NCBI GenBank assembly: GCA_030673425.1
Contig: DAOVJB010000064.1
Span: 1 to 7,073, forward strand
Direction: 5' to 3'
From: Elusimicrobiota bacterium
Lineage (GTDB): Bacteria > CAYTYR01 > UBA6262 > DAOVJB01
Length of the DNA stretch: 7,073 nucleotides
Position numbers and translations under genes: made by a program. Of the stretch, positions 1-6,382 are shown in pieces. How positions within the stretch are numbered: position 1 is the stretch's first letter; every line of letters starts with the position of its first letter. The notes below the pieces were generated by a model. The model saw only the letters and a list, made by a program, of their open reading frames with translations, ran no database searches and had not been told where the DNA came from.

Positions 1-1
1 A

Positions 2-394
2 GCAGAAGTGCATTTAGCTACTGGTTTTCAAAATATGATTTATGAGAGTAAACACTTTCCTGCTGATTTAAGGGAAAAAATGTATAAGTGGTTACAGGAG
101 AATATACAGCAGGAGAAAAAACCCAATATGACTGAAGAGCAGTTTATCTATAAAACCAGAAAAAAAGCTCTTGGGCCGTTTAAGAGAGAGATGTATAATT
201 TATCTGATGAAATTCTGGAAGCTATAGGTAAAGAATTAGAAGCCAAATTTGATTTTCTGTTTGGCAAATTGAAAGTTGCGAATACCAAGGAATTAACAGA
301 AAAATATGTTATTAATACAAAGGATATTCCTCGCCAGCGAGATTTAATGGATATTAAAAAAGGCGACAAAGTGAGTGCAGAAGGAGCAGATTAA
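2..394 (+). CDS. Class II fructose-bisphosphate aldolase-like protein, C-terminal part (5' end outside window)
   Basis: The reading frame is open from the window edge to a TAA at 392-394, so this is the last ~130 residues of a longer protein. The GTG at 8-10 is only an internal valine codon, because the frame continues upstream of it (A-E-V-H-L-A-T-G-F-Q-N). That opening resembles the strand and phosphate-binding segment near the end of the class II aldolase barrel. The later K-T-R-K-K-A-L-G-P-F-K and V-N/A-N-T-K-E-L segments match my memory of a long-form class II aldolase family found in several anaerobic phyla. Such enzymes cleave fructose 1,6-bisphosphate to dihydroxyacetone phosphate and glyceraldehyde 3-phosphate in the cytoplasm. 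The zinc ligands would lie upstream and cannot be checked. Pyruvate kinase starts 28 bases downstream, which supports a glycolytic role. Another sugar-bisphosphate aldolase (tagatose type) remains possible. Confidence 0.7.
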   Translation, partial: AEVHLATGFQNMIYESKHFPADLREKMYKWLQENIQQEKKPNMTEEQFIYKTRKKALGPFKREMYNLSDEILEAIGKELEAKFDFLFGKLKVANTKELTEKYVINTKDIPRQRDLMDIKKGDKVSAEGAD

Positions 395-422
395 GCGATA
401 GGAAAATTCAGATAGGTATAGA

Positions 423-1844
423 ATGAGAAAGACAAAAATAATTTGTACTATTGGGCCAGCTTCTCAGGACCTAAAGACTATAATGGAACTTGCTAGAGGC
501 GGAGTAAATATTTTCCGCCTCAATTGTTCTCATGGTACACATAGTGAAATGGAAAATATCATTGCCAATATACGCAGAGCAGCTAAAGAATCTAAGAAAG
601 TCATCGGGATTTTACTTGATCTGGAGGGTCCTCATGTACGGGTAGGGGAAATTGAATCAGATGGTGTTATTCTAAAGGATAATGGCAAGGTTATTTTGAC
701 GACCAATCGTTTAATCGGGAATCAGAATAGAGTTCCGGTTAATTATAAAAATTTGGTTAAGGATGTTAAAGGCGGTCAGATTGTTTTATTGGATGGCGGG
801 AAGATCAAGCTGGAGGTTGCCAAAGTAAAAGGCAATGATATTTACTGTAAAGTGATAGAAGGGGGTGTATTAAGAAGCCGCAAGAGTGTAAATGTTCCAG
901 GTATAAACTTAAGGTTGCCGTCATTAACCACTAAGGACTTGGAGGATATAAAATTTGGTATTAAGCAGAAAGTAGATTTTATAGGTGTATCATTTGTCAG
1001 AAATCCCGAAGATATTATAAAGATAAAAAATATTCTTAGAAAGCACAGATCTACAATATGGATTATATCTAAAATCGAGCATCCTTTAGCTGTAGTTAAT
1101 ATAGATGAAATTATAAATCTATCCGATGGCATTATGATTGCCCGTGGTGATTTAGGGGTGGAACTGCCGAGAGAAGATGTTCCTGTAGTACAGAAGCAAA
1201 TAATTAAAAAATGTAATGCTATGGCAAAACCGGTTATTACCGCTACGCAGATGCTTGAGTCAATGATGGAAAATTTAATTCCTACGCGGGCGGAGGTAAC
1301 CGATGTCGCAAATGCTATTTTTGACGGAACAGATGCAGTGATGTTATCAGGTGAAACAGCGATAGGAAAACACCCTGTTCTTGTTGTAGAAATGATGAAA
1401 AAGATTATCTTAAAGACCGAGTCTAATATTGATTATGATGAAATATTTATCTTGAAAAATTGGTCCAGGTCAGCAAGAAATATACCGCATGCTGTTAGTC
1501 ATGCCACGATAAAGGTGGCTATTGATTTAAGGGCAAAAGCAATTATAACCGCTACCAAAAGCGGGCAGACTGCCAGGCTTATTTCCTGTCACCGGCCAAG
1601 TACCCCAATCTATGCAATAACTACAGATAAAGCAGTCATCAGGAGATTGAATTTGTTATGGGGAGTAACTCCTTTTTATATTACCAGATACATTAAGAAT
1701 ACCGACCAGATGATTGATTATTCTATGAATGTAGTCAAGAAACATAAAAAAGTAGTTTCAGGAGATACGGTAGTTATAACCAGTGGGGCTCCTGCGGGTA
1801 TAGCGGGAAAAACCAATATGCTCCAGATAAACGTGATAAAATAG
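423..1844 (+). CDS. pyk: Pyruvate kinase
   Basis: This enzyme transfers phosphate from phosphoenolpyruvate to ADP, giving pyruvate and ATP, the last step of glycolysis. The 473-residue length is normal for a bacterial enzyme without an extra C-terminal domain. Visible landmarks are the start MRKTKIICTIGPAS, the substrate and cation site F-R-L-N-C-S-H-G (residues 31-38) and a B domain at about 70-160. The active-site signature I-I-S-K-I-E carries catalytic Lys217 and metal ligand Glu219. The M-I-A-R-G-D-L-G-V-E segment carries metal ligand Asp243, followed by I-T-A-T-Q-M-L-E-S (272-280) and P-T-R-A-E-V-T-D-V-A-N-A. The C-terminal domain (about 350-473) ends with the usual T-S-G-A-P-A-G. Near the potassium site the usual G-P-E/K is G-P-H (His71), preceded by D66-L-E, which is unusual. 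The ATG at 423 has only a weak AGG six bases upstream, but the N-terminus aligns with the family. The ybgC-like start follows eight bases after the stop. Confidence 0.97.
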   Translation: MRKTKIICTIGPASQDLKTIMELARGGVNIFRLNCSHGTHSEMENIIANIRRAAKESKKVIGILLDLEGPHVRVGEIESDGVILKDNGKVILTTNRLIGNQNRVPVNYKNLVKDVKGGQIVLLDGGKIKLEVAKVKGNDIYCKVIEGGVLRSRKSVNVPGINLRLPSLTTKDLEDIKFGIKQKVDFIGVSFVRNPEDIIKIKNILRKHRSTIWIISKIEHPLAVVNIDEIINLSDGIMIARGDLGVELPREDVPVVQKQIIKKCNAMAKPVITATQMLESMMENLIPTRAEVTDVANAIFDGTDAVMLSGETAIGKHPVLVVEMMKKIILKTESNIDYDEIFILKNWSRSARNIPHAVSHATIKVAIDLRAKAIITATKSGQTARLISCHRPSTPIYAITTDKAVIRRLNLLWGVTPFYITRYIKNTDQMIDYSMNVVKKHKKVVSGDTVVITSGAPAGIAGKTNMLQINVIK

Positions 1845-1852
1845 GAATATAT

Positions 1853-2251
1853 ATGTTTGTACATAATTTCGAGATACGTGTGAGTTATGCAGATACTGAC
1901 CAGATGGGAGTAGTCTATTATTCAAATTACTTTATCTGGTTTGAGCGGGGACGAACCGAACTATTAAGGGAAACAGGCTTGCCGTATAAAGATTTAGAGA
2001 AACAGAACTTATTTTTACCCGTGGTGGAAGCGTCTTGTTCATATAAAGCCAGTGCACAATATGATGATATTATTATAGTAAAGACAAGAATTAAAAAAAT
2101 TGGAAAGAGTAGTATAATCTTTACCTACGAGATATTGAGAAAATTAGATGGCGAATTTCTGGCCTCTGGTGAGACCACACATGCTTTTATTAATAGAGAC
2201 AGAAAAGTCATTCGTATTCCGGCTGAAATTAAAACTAAATTAAAGGTTTAA
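1853..2251 (+). CDS. YbgC-type acyl-CoA thioesterase (4HBT hotdog fold)
   Basis: The 132-residue protein is full length for the 4-hydroxybenzoyl-CoA thioesterase / YbgC family of single-hotdog enzymes, which hydrolyse acyl-CoA thioesters in the cytoplasm and usually act as tetramers. The diagnostic N-terminal motif is Y-A-D-T-D-Q-M-G-V-V-Y-Y-S-N-Y-F (residues 12-27). Asp16 aligns with the catalytic aspartate of characterised YbgC, and F-E-R-G-R-T-E follows on the central helix. The His often found after V-V-Y is Tyr here, a common variant. The ATG at 1853 is preceded by AGGA at 1843-1846, which overlaps the pyk stop codon and suggests translational coupling. In proteobacteria ybgC sits beside tol-pal genes, but none are visible here, so the physiological acyl-CoA substrate is unknown and a link with envelope function cannot be assumed. 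Confidence 0.88.
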   Translation: MFVHNFEIRVSYADTDQMGVVYYSNYFIWFERGRTELLRETGLPYKDLEKQNLFLPVVEASCSYKASAQYDDIIIVKTRIKKIGKSSIIFTYEILRKLDGEFLASGETTHAFINRDRKVIRIPAEIKTKLKV

Positions 2252-2283
2252 TATAACAGACAAACTATTAGAAAAACCATTAT

Positions 2284-2292
2284 AAAGAGGGG
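2284..2292 (+). promoter_or_regulatory. Strong ribosome binding site of etfA
   Basis: The purine run AAAGAGGGG lies five bases before the ATG at 2298. It is the clearest Shine-Dalgarno sequence in the first half of the window and fixes the start of the ferredoxin-fused EtfA. The first cysteine cluster begins only nine residues later, so no start further inside the gene would be compatible with a complete protein. Confidence 0.7.
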
Positions 2293-2297
2293 AACGT

Positions 2298-3488
2298 ATG
2301 AAAATAGAGGTCATTAATGATAAATGTACCGGGTGTAAATTATGTATTCCTGCCTGTCCTTTTGGGGCTATTGAGATTGTTGATAAGAAGGCAGTAATAA
2401 AAGATAACTGCACTTTTTGCGGTGCCTGTGTTGAGGTCTGTAAATTTGATGCCATATTGCTTGAGAAGGAAGAAACCAAAGCAGTAGATTTATCAGGTTT
2501 TAAGAATGTGTGGGTTTTTGCTGAGCAGAACAATAACAAGGCAGAACCTGTTGTTTATGAGTTATTAGGCGAAGGTAGGAAATTAGCCGATAAATTAGGC
2601 GAGAAGTTATGTGTAGTACTTTTAGGGAGCGATGTTAAGGGAGAAGCCGCAAAGCTAATTACTTACGGAGCAGATATAGTTTACTTAGTTGAAGATAAAC
2701 TCCTGTTGAGTTTTCAGGAAGACCCTTATAGTAAAGTCTTCGTTAAACTTATTGAGGATGAAAAACCGGATATTATTCTTATAGGGGCTACTTCTATAGG
2801 CAGGTCATTAGCTCCTAAAATAGCTACACGCGTAGAAACTGGCCTTACTGCTGATTGTACGGGATTGGAAATAGACCTGGATGAGAAATTGCTTCTTCAG
2901 ACCCGCCCGGCTTTTGGCGGAAATATTATGGCTACCATCATTTGTCCTGATAATAGGCCCCAAATGGCTACTGTAAGACATAAGGTGATGAAAAAAGCAA
3001 TACAGAATTCTGCTCATAAAGGTGAAATAGTTGCTAAAAAATTTGAAAAGAGTTTCCTGGGTTCCAGGACAAAGATCATAAAGTTTGTTGAGGAAGTGAG
3101 CAAGACAGTTAATTTAGCTGAAGCAGATATTATTGTTTCTGGCGGACGGGGTATAGGTGGTCCTGAGAATTTCAAGATAATTGAAGAACTGGCAAAAGTA
3201 TTAGGTGGTGCAGTGGGGGCTTCCAGAGCTGCGGTTGATGCGGAATGGATACCGTATTCTCATCAGGTCGGACAGACAGGCAGAACAGTTTGTCCGAAGT
3301 TATATATTGCCTGCGGCATATCAGGTGCTATACAGCATTTGGTAGGAATGCAGTCTTCTAATATTATAGTAGCTATAAATAAAGATCCTTTAGCACCAAT
3401 ATTCAAAGTGGCTACTTATGGTATTGAAGGTGATTTATTTGAGGTAGTTCCTGCGTTAACTGAGGAATTCAAGAAAATACTCGTGTAA
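2298..3488 (+). CDS. etfA: Electron transfer flavoprotein alpha subunit with N-terminal two-[4Fe-4S] ferredoxin domain
   Basis: EtfA binds FAD and, paired with EtfB, shuttles electrons between dehydrogenases and other carriers in the cytoplasm. Residues 1-55 form a bacterial ferredoxin domain. Cys10, 13, 16 and 20 and Cys38, 41, 44 and 48 give two C-x2-C-x2-C-x3-C motifs, enough for two [4Fe-4S] clusters. Residues ~68-250 are the EtfA N-terminal domain (V-W-V-F-A-E start). Residues ~270-396 are the FAD domain, with S-G-G-R-G-I-G-G-P-E-N-F (281-292), S-H-Q-V-G-Q-T-G-R-T-V (321-331) and the EtfA signature L-Y-I-A-C-G-I-S-G-A-I-Q-H (335-347). The 396-residue length equals ordinary EtfA (~320) plus the ferredoxin part. 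Ferredoxin-fused EtfA is known in anaerobes, for example in the caffeyl-CoA reductase/Etf complex. Its usual partner etfB is not adjacent, because the upstream gene is a thioesterase and the downstream one a glycosylase. Whether this Etf bifurcates electrons cannot be told without EtfB. Confidence 0.96.
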   Translation: MKIEVINDKCTGCKLCIPACPFGAIEIVDKKAVIKDNCTFCGACVEVCKFDAILLEKEETKAVDLSGFKNVWVFAEQNNNKAEPVVYELLGEGRKLADKLGEKLCVVLLGSDVKGEAAKLITYGADIVYLVEDKLLLSFQEDPYSKVFVKLIEDEKPDIILIGATSIGRSLAPKIATRVETGLTADCTGLEIDLDEKLLLQTRPAFGGNIMATIICPDNRPQMATVRHKVMKKAIQNSAHKGEIVAKKFEKSFLGSRTKIIKFVEEVSKTVNLAEADIIVSGGRGIGGPENFKIIEELAKVLGGAVGASRAAVDAEWIPYSHQVGQTGRTVCPKLYIACGISGAIQHLVGMQSSNIIVAINKDPLAPIFKVATYGIEGDLFEVVPALTEEFKKILV

Positions 3489-3548
3489 AAAAGTCAACCT
3501 TTAGTTTTTCTCTCCTAAAAAAATCAACAGGAAAAAATTAGCGAGATA

Positions 3549-4277
3549 ATGAAACTTATCCAGATTTATAATAAATTATTAAAACATTTCGGAAAACAAT
3601 ACTGGTGGCCGGCAGATACACCGTTTGAGGTAATCATTGGTGCAATCCTTACCCAGAATACAAGTTGGAATAATGTAGAAAAAGCCATTGATGCATTGTA
3701 AGACAGAAATCTTCTTACACCTGTTTCTTTAGACAGGGTTCCTTTGAGTTATCTGGAGGGTGCTATCCGTTCAACGGGTTTCTATAAGCAGAAGGCCCGA
3801 AGACTCAAAGATTTTACTAAATATCTTAAAAGAGACTATAATTATAATCTTGGTCAATTGCTGGCTAAGTCAAAACTAAAACTGCGCCAGGAGCTACTTA
3901 GCTTAAATGGTATAGGAAAGGAGACAGCAGACTCTATACTTCTGTATGCAGGAGGAAAATCAGTTTTTGTAATTGATGCTTATACCAAAAGGATCTGTTT
4001 TCGCTTAGGTATTACCAATATAAGCGATTATGAAACTTTGAGGAGCTTTTTTGAAAATGAGCTTCCAAATAGTCCAAAGATTTATAATGAATTTCATGCC
4101 TTAATCGTTGCATTAGCCAAGAATTACTGCAGGGTAAAACCTGCCTGCGGAGACTGTCCCTTAAGGAGGGAATGCAGATATATGCGTGGATTGAGAAACA
4201 GACAAAACAAAACATTTCAGATAAAAAGAGTACCGGCTAAAAAATATGGACCAAAGGTCAAAAAGAGGAAGAAATGA
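3549..4277 (+). pseudogene. Endonuclease III-related HhH-GPD DNA glycosylase, interrupted by an in-frame TAA
   Basis: Translation from the ATG at 3549 gives a recognisable family N-terminus (W-W-P-A-D-T-P-F-E-V-I-I-G-A-I-L-T-Q-N-T, then S-W). It then meets TAA at 3699-3701 (codon 51), and homology resumes in the same frame to the TGA at 4275-4277. The whole would be 242 codons, normal for the family, with no frameshift. The second part has the helix-hairpin-helix L-N-G-I-G-K-E-T-A-D (codons 119-128), the catalytic-type aspartate in V-I-D-A-Y (Asp143) and a C-terminal iron-sulfur motif C-x5-C-x2-C-x5-C (Cys194, 200, 203, 209). The position of the E. coli Nth lyase lysine is Glu125, so the protein belongs with monofunctional glycosylases of the 3-methyladenine/MagIII-like group rather than true Nth. 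Base excision repair is the expected role. A TTG at 3744 could start a 177-residue fragment, but it would lack the Q-N-T-S-W helix. A sequencing error is equally possible. Confidence 0.85.
4264..4269 (+). promoter_or_regulatory. Ribosome binding site of the deacetylase gene, inside the end of the glycosylase gene
   Basis: AGAGGA lies four bases before the ATG at 4274, within the lysine/arginine-rich last codons of the upstream gene. Together with the ATGA overlap at 4274-4277 it indicates translational coupling of the two genes. It also means the deacetylase could be translated even when ribosomes leave the upstream message at the premature TAA. Confidence 0.6.
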
Positions 4278-5170
4278 AATTAGTCTATTCTCCTAAGTAT
4301 GAAGTAGATATTGGCACGCATGTGTTTCCTACGGTTAAATATCGATTAATACGGGATAGATTAATAAAAGAAAAAATAGTAACTGATGAAGATTTTGTAT
4401 TGTCTATGCCTGTTTCTATTGAGGATATTTTATTAGTACATACCAAGGATTATGTACATAAATTAAAAACAGGGACTCTCTCAGCGCAAGAGATTTATAA
4501 ACTGGAACTTCCTTATTCGGAGGCATTAGTCGAGGCTTCATGGTTTTGTGCCGACGGAACGATTCAGGCCTCTGTGAGCGCAATTAGAGATAGAATAGGC
4601 GTACATATCGGGGGTGGTTTCCATCACGCATTCAGCGACCATGGTGAAGGCTTTTGTGTACTTAATGATGTTGCTATAGCTGCACGTTCATTACAGAAAG
4701 ATAAAAAAATAAACAAGGTTCTTGTTGTTGACTGTGACCTGCATCAGGGTAATGGTACGGCAGCAATATTTAGTGATGATGATAGTGTGTTTACTTTTTC
4801 TATACACCAAAGGGATAATTACCCCTTCCCTAAAATGCAGAGTAATATTGATATTAATTTAGAGAATGGAACAGATGATAAAAAGTATATAAAACACTTA
4901 GAGGACAATATTCCTTCTATTATAGATGCTTTTAAGCCGGATTTAATTATTTACGTAGCTGGAGCGGATCCATATAAACATGACCAGCTTGGCGGGTTAG
5001 GTCTTAGTATAGAAGGACTTATGCAAAGAGACAGTTTGGTTATCAAGACAGCATTAGAAAGGAATGTTTGTGTCTCGATTGTTTTGGCTGGGGGTTATGC
5101 GATAGATAGTGAGGATACCGTAACAATCCATTGTAACACAGTGAAGACAGCATTAGGTCTTTTATCTTGA
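4274..5170 (+). CDS. Class IV-like histone deacetylase family zinc hydrolase
   Basis: This belongs to the arginase/deacetylase fold family (histone deacetylase, acetoin utilization protein AcuC, acetylpolyamine amidohydrolase), which uses zinc to remove acyl groups from lysine or amine substrates. The catalytic machinery looks intact. His117-His118 lie in G-G-G-F-H-H-A-F, Asp153, Asp155 and His157 in V-V-D-C-D-L-H-Q-G-N-G, and Asp232 in A-G-A-D-P-Y. The transition-state tyrosine is Tyr275 in L-A-G-G-Y. By alignment from memory with human HDAC8, the zinc ligands are Asp155, His157 and Asp232. The 298-residue length, F-T-F-S-I-H (174-179), N-Y-P-F (182-185) and D-Q-L-G-G-L-G-L-S fit the bacterial class IV (HDAC11-like) branch better than AcuC, which is longer. 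The real substrate is unknown, with protein acyl-lysine or a small acylated amine both possible. No acetyltransferase or acetyl-CoA synthetase gene is nearby. Its start overlaps the interrupted glycosylase gene by four bases. Confidence 0.92.
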   Translation: MKLVYSPKYEVDIGTHVFPTVKYRLIRDRLIKEKIVTDEDFVLSMPVSIEDILLVHTKDYVHKLKTGTLSAQEIYKLELPYSEALVEASWFCADGTIQASVSAIRDRIGVHIGGGFHHAFSDHGEGFCVLNDVAIAARSLQKDKKINKVLVVDCDLHQGNGTAAIFSDDDSVFTFSIHQRDNYPFPKMQSNIDINLENGTDDKKYIKHLEDNIPSIIDAFKPDLIIYVAGADPYKHDQLGGLGLSIEGLMQRDSLVIKTALERNVCVSIVLAGGYAIDSEDTVTIHCNTVKTALGLLS

Positions 5171-5202
5171 CTAATAATACATAAATTGTGATATGATATA
5201 AT
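5167..5202 (+). promoter_or_regulatory. Probable sigma-70-type promoter of the GAF/HD-GYP gene
   Basis: TTGACT (5167-5172), close to the consensus -35 element, overlaps the deacetylase stop codon. An extended -10 element TGATATGAT (5189-5197) follows with a 19-base gap. A perfect TATAAT (5197-5202) lies directly after it but is too far from the -35 for a standard pair. The surrounding 50 bases are very AT-rich and non-coding. This suggests that the signalling gene starts its own transcript instead of depending on read-through. Which -10 is used cannot be decided from sequence alone. Confidence 0.5.
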
Positions 5203-5222
5203 AAATACACTAAATGGTATAT

Positions 5223-5227
5223 GGGAG
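5223..5227 (+). promoter_or_regulatory. Ribosome binding site that decides the GAF/HD-GYP start
   Basis: GGGAG is separated by seven bases from the ATG at 5235, the ideal distance. The other in-frame ATGs fit poorly: 5229 is one base away from it and 5214 lies upstream of it with no purine run of its own. I therefore choose 5235. Confidence 0.6.
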
Positions 5228-5234
5228 CATGAAA

Positions 5235-6338
5235 ATGGAAACTGAAGTGTTAGTAAAACAATTGAAACAAAAAATAGAGGAATTGACTACTGTAATAGAG
5301 GCGAGTAAAAGAATCACATCTACACTCGATTTAAGTTCTTTACTCAGAATCATTATGCAACTGGCGACTAAGGTCATGCATGCCGAGACAAGTTCCCTGA
5401 TGCTTTTGGATGAGACCAAACAAGAGCTTGTTTTTGAAGTCGTGGAAGGGGGAGAAAAAGGTGAAATGATCAAGGAAATTCGTCTTAGTGTTAATGAAGG
5501 GATTGCCGGATGGGTTGCCAGGAATGGAGAAGCTGTATTTGTTCCTGACGCAGAAAAGGATGAACGGTTCTGTAATAAGGTGGATATGAAAAGTGGTTTT
5601 AGGACTAAGTCTTTAATTTGTGTGCCATTGAAAGTAAAGGATAAGGTGATAGGTATTGCTGAGGTAATCAATAAGTTAGACGAAGGAACTTTTAGCCCAG
5701 ATGATGTATCACTTTTCAGTGCGTTGATAGACCATGCTGCTATTGCTATCGAGAATGCTAAATTATACAAAGATTTACAAGGACTTTTTCTATCTACCAT
5801 TACTTCCTTGGCTACGGCTATTGAAGCTAAAGACCCGTATACTAAAGGGCATTCAGAACGCGTTACCCGTCTTAGCCTGGCTATAGCAGGAAAGATAGGA
5901 ATGTCTTTTAAGGAAAAAGAACGTCTGCGGATAGCTGGTTTATTGCATGACATTGGTAAGATAGGAATTCCTGAGGGAATATTAGCAAAACCTGCCAAAT
6001 TAAATAATGAAGAGTGGGGAATCATTAAACAACATCCTGCCAAAGGAGCAGAGATTCTCAAACCAATAAAACAACTTGAGGATGTAATTCCTGTTATTCG
6101 CCATCATCATGAGAAATTTACAGGAGGGGGATATCCTGATGGTTTAGAAGGAGAGGAAATTCCTTTAGGCAGTCGGATTATTACTCTTGTCGATGCGTTT
6201 GATGCGATGGTTTCTACCAGGCCGTATCGTCCGGCTATGAAGAGAAAAGATGCTATTAATGAGATTCAAAGATGTAAAGGCACACAATTTGATCCAAAAA
6301 TAGTGGAAGCATTTTTAGCATGCTATGAGTATGAATGA
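5235..6338 (+). CDS. GAF domain and HD-GYP domain protein, probable cyclic-di-GMP phosphodiesterase
   Basis: The 367-residue soluble protein has a short predicted coiled coil (~1-25), a GAF sensor domain (~30-177) and a C-terminal HD-GYP domain (~185-367). The GAF domain shows L-S-V-N-E-G-I-A-G-W-V-A, V-P-D-A and I-C-V-P-L. The HD-GYP part carries G-H-S-E-R-V (His206), the metal-binding pair His238-Asp239 in L-L-H-D-I-G-K-I-G-I-P, Q-H-P (His267), H-H-H-E (290-293) and G-Y-P (299-301), plus V-D-A-F-D-A-M. HD-GYP enzymes hydrolyse cyclic-di-GMP, or in some cases cGAMP, and GAF domains bind small ligands or mediate dimerisation. The second half of the signature reads H-H-E-K-F-T-G-G-G-Y-P, with Thr296 where Asp is usual; the principal metal ligands remain. 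No membrane segment or receiver domain is present. The likely promoter at 5167-5202 suggests its own transcription. In-frame ATGs at 5214 and 5229 would add seven or two residues. Confidence 0.92.
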   Translation: METEVLVKQLKQKIEELTTVIEASKRITSTLDLSSLLRIIMQLATKVMHAETSSLMLLDETKQELVFEVVEGGEKGEMIKEIRLSVNEGIAGWVARNGEAVFVPDAEKDERFCNKVDMKSGFRTKSLICVPLKVKDKVIGIAEVINKLDEGTFSPDDVSLFSALIDHAAIAIENAKLYKDLQGLFLSTITSLATAIEAKDPYTKGHSERVTRLSLAIAGKIGMSFKEKERLRIAGLLHDIGKIGIPEGILAKPAKLNNEEWGIIKQHPAKGAEILKPIKQLEDVIPVIRHHHEKFTGGGYPDGLEGEEIPLGSRIITLVDAFDAMVSTRPYRPAMKRKDAINEIQRCKGTQFDPKIVEAFLACYEYE

Positions 6339-6341
6339 TAA

Positions 6342-6347
6342 TATAAT
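6342..6347 (+). promoter_or_regulatory. Possible -10 element upstream of rnfC
   Basis: A perfect TATAAT lies 35 bases before the rnfC ATG, just after the stop of the preceding gene, in an AT-rich gap of 44 bases. No acceptable -35 hexamer sits at 16-18 bases and there is no TG extension, so this is a weak call. An Rnf operon with its own promoter would be sensible biologically, but read-through from the signalling gene is equally compatible. Confidence 0.25.
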
Positions 6348-6382
6348 CAATACAGATTTATTTTAATAAATAGAGATAAAAA

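Noticed and set aside
397-416. Repeated GATAGG (397-402 and 411-416) before pyk
   Set aside because: Two copies of a six-base word in a short purine-rich gap do not support a regulatory site; the second copy merely supplies the weak AGG ribosome binding site.
842-1132. Minus-strand open frame opposite pyruvate kinase, hydrophobic in translation
   Set aside because: It is fully covered by the well-conserved pyk gene and has no motif or ribosome binding site support.
2240-2539. Minus-strand open frame opposite the start of etfA
   Set aside because: It runs opposite the ferredoxin domain cysteine motifs and shows no family resemblance.
3489-3548. Possible terminator or repeat between etfA and the glycosylase gene
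   Set aside because: There is only a five-base TTTAG/CTAAA pairing and two imperfect copies of an A-run followed by a TCAAC sequence. No GC-rich stem with a T-tract is present.
3699-3701. Reassigned or read-through TAA codon as an explanation for the interrupted glycosylase
   Set aside because: Three other genes here (aldolase, thioesterase, etfA) appear to end naturally at TAA, and no other gene has an internal TAA. No read-through structure was evident after the codon.
5210-6061. Long open frame of 283 codons on the minus strand opposite the GAF/HD-GYP gene
   Set aside because: It lies entirely opposite a gene with clear domains. Its translation is Ser/Leu/Ile-rich with no recognisable motif, as expected for an antisense shadow.
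6357-6370. AT-only inverted repeat TTTATT-TT-AATAAA before rnfC
   Set aside because: It is too weak and too likely by chance in AT-rich intergenic DNA to call an operator or terminator.
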